Positions 59,512 to 60,571 of a DNA stretch of 60,571 nucleotides are shown piece after piece. The stretch lies in the NCBI RefSeq assembly GCF_019352175.1, contig NZ_JACBYI010000045.1, positions 1 to 60,571 on the forward strand, read 5' to 3'. Under the pieces are notes generated by a model. That model was not told the origin of the DNA and did no database searches. It saw only the letters and a program-made list of their open reading frames with translations. The translations under genes and the position numbers were made by a program. Within the stretch, counting starts at the first letter, position 1. Every line of letters starts with the position of its first letter. The DNA is from Paenibacillus sp. S150 (GTDB lineage: Bacteria > Bacillota > Bacilli > Paenibacillales > Paenibacillaceae).

Positions 59512-60571
59512 TTGAAGAAAAAAACACTCAAGACGGCAGCAATAATACTGACAGGGGCACTGACGTTAGGCAGCTCGATTGCATGGGGCTGGAATGTTAA
59601 GGCGGCAGCTAACATGCCTTATACCTCTACACCCGTTTTGGGGGTTGCCGGTAATTTTAACGCATTTATATTTGGGGATTTCACACAGTCCTATGATCAA
59701 ATCCATGGACGGCTGGCAGCAGCAGGGAATATTACGCTGCAAGGGTACGGTGTATCCCAGGATGCACCGGGCGGAGATGTGCTGGTTGCCGGCAAGAACA
59801 TCAGTCTTACAGACGGAACTGTATACGGCGCAGCTGTATATGGAGGCAGTATAAACAGCACGCGTGCGGATCTCAAGGAAACTCCGCGCCAAGGGACGCC
59901 CGTTGATTTTCAGGCGGAGGAGCAATTTCTGATTGGGCGTTCCAATCAGCTCGCGGCTTTGGCGCAGACACAGCCTTTTGTCAAGGAGTACGGGAAGATA
60001 ACCTTTAACGCTCCGCAAGCTTATAATATCTTTAATCTGACTGCTGCCGATCTGGCTGACGTCAATGGCATGCAGTTCAATATTTCAGGCGACGCCACTG
60101 TTACTATTAATGTGAGCGGCAGCTCTGTAAGGATTCCCAGCTTTCAATTCTGGGGGGGCAAACCCCGCAAGGTACTGTTTAACTTCTATGAAGCTACTTC
60201 TTTGAACATCGGAAATACGACTATTGAAGGCACAATTCTGGCTCCGCATGCCAACGTATTCTATGATTACGCGGAGCTTCATGGGACGCTCATTGCCAAA
60301 GCGTTCAACGGTCATGTACAGATGCATCATTATCCGTATGAAGGCTCGGAGCCGCCTTCAGTACCGACGCCGACACCGGGCGAGACACCGGCGCCGACAC
60401 CGGGCGAGACACCGGCGCCAACACCGGGCGAGACACCGGCGCCGACACCGGGCGAGACACCGGCGCCGACACCGGGCGAGACACCGGCGCCGACACCGGG
60501 CGAGACACCGGCGCCGACACCGGGCGAGACACCGGCGCCGACACCGGGCGAGACACCGGCGCCGACACCGG
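59512..60571 (+). CDS. choice-of-anchor A family surface protein (partial, runs off the window)
   Basis: At least 353 residues, C-terminus missing. Signal peptide KKKTLKTAAIILTGALTLGS to about residue 34 (VKAAA); choice-of-anchor A domain (about 45-285: LGVAGNFNAFIFGDFT, APGGDVLVAGKNISL, YNIFNLTAADLADVNG, EGTILAPHANV); then a repeat tail of PTPGETPA from about residue 287. The TTG start has AGGAGG 8 bases upstream. Such proteins are displayed on the surface by various anchors beyond the domain, here unseen. c-di-GMP control fits a biofilm or adhesion role. Confidence 0.88.
   Translation, partial: MKKKTLKTAAIILTGALTLGSSIAWGWNVKAAANMPYTSTPVLGVAGNFNAFIFGDFTQSYDQIHGRLAAAGNITLQGYGVSQDAPGGDVLVAGKNISLTDGTVYGAAVYGGSINSTRADLKETPRQGTPVDFQAEEQFLIGRSNQLAALAQTQPFVKEYGKITFNAPQAYNIFNLTAADLADVNGMQFNISGDATVTINVSGSSVRIPSFQFWGGKPRKVLFNFYEATSLNIGNTTIEGTILAPHANVFYDYAELHGTLIAKAFNGHVQMHHYPYEGSEPPSVPTPTPGETPAPTPGETPAPTPGETPAPTPGETPAPTPGETPAPTPGETPAPTPGETPAPTPGETPAPTP
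60367..60571 (+). repeat. 24-bp coding tandem repeat (PTPGETPA)
   Basis: About 8.5 copies of a 24-base unit containing ACACCGGGCGAGACACCGG, nearly identical at DNA level apart from single third-position changes. They encode an extended Pro/Thr stalk in the surface protein. The array continues past the window edge, so true copy number is unknown. Confidence 0.95.

Noticed and set aside
60367..60571. CRISPR or non-coding satellite
   Set aside because: Period 24 keeps the reading frame of the surface protein and encodes PTPGETPA.

Overview
The window looks like chromosomal DNA of a Paenibacillus-type member of the Bacillota. The evidence is two LplB/LplC/LplA-type carbohydrate ABC importers with YesM/YesN-like or membrane AraC regulators, a very large SLH-anchored surface enzyme, strong AGGAGG ribosome binding sites, frequent GTG/TTG starts, catabolite-repression (cre) sites, and dispersed palindromic repeats in gaps between genes. 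The assignment comes from gene content only.

Layout. 1-952: repeat-bearing, non-coding. 953-9935: importer permeases, binding lipoprotein, histidine kinase and AraC response regulator, then an AAC(3)-like acetyltransferase and a histidine phosphatase. 9936-12910: a 52-bp tandem repeat, then a minus-strand pair (ArsR-like repressor and MFS exporter) behind a clear promoter and palindromic operator. 13128-18656: a 1842-residue secreted nuclease/5'-nucleotidase with SLH domains. 19165-22140: flavin reductase, GNAT acetyltransferase, a broken reading frame and many palindromic repeats. 22145-29081: ribonucleotide reductase locus on the minus strand, nrdD-nrdG-nrdA-nrdB. Its control region holds an 11-bp phased array of DnaA-box-like sites, two NrdR boxes around a promoter, a cobalamin riboswitch and an intrinsic terminator. 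29303-30629: thiamine-binding protein, sugar isomerase and tRNA-Thr(CGT). 30690-33840: AT-rich islet with a lipoprotein and two paralogous secreted proteins, one broken by a stop codon. 33848-36847: ECF sigma and anti-sigma pair, small membrane protein, LysR regulator. 37100-46710: peptide/opine-type ABC importer with a fused ATPase, followed by MFS-hydrolase-hydrolase-MFS. 47021-57045: a second carbohydrate importer with membrane AraC regulator and two putative polysaccharide-degrading enzymes, marked by three perfect cre matches. 57195-60571: decayed tRNA-Thr copy, ASCH protein, small membrane proteins, and a c-di-GMP-I riboswitch controlling a choice-of-anchor-A surface protein that runs off the window.

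The most striking regulation is at the nrd locus. Oxygen-independent and oxygen-dependent reductases appear to share one transcript that NrdR, B12 and perhaps DnaA could all control. B12 repression suggests, but does not show, that a B12-dependent class II reductase is encoded elsewhere. The 47-57 kb block is best read as a glucose-repressed polysaccharide utilisation locus: a surface regulator senses ligand, the ABC proteins import oligosaccharides, and two cytoplasmic enzymes (no signal peptide visible) break them down. The 37-47 kb block looks like uptake and hydrolysis of an amide- or ureide-type compound under LysR control.
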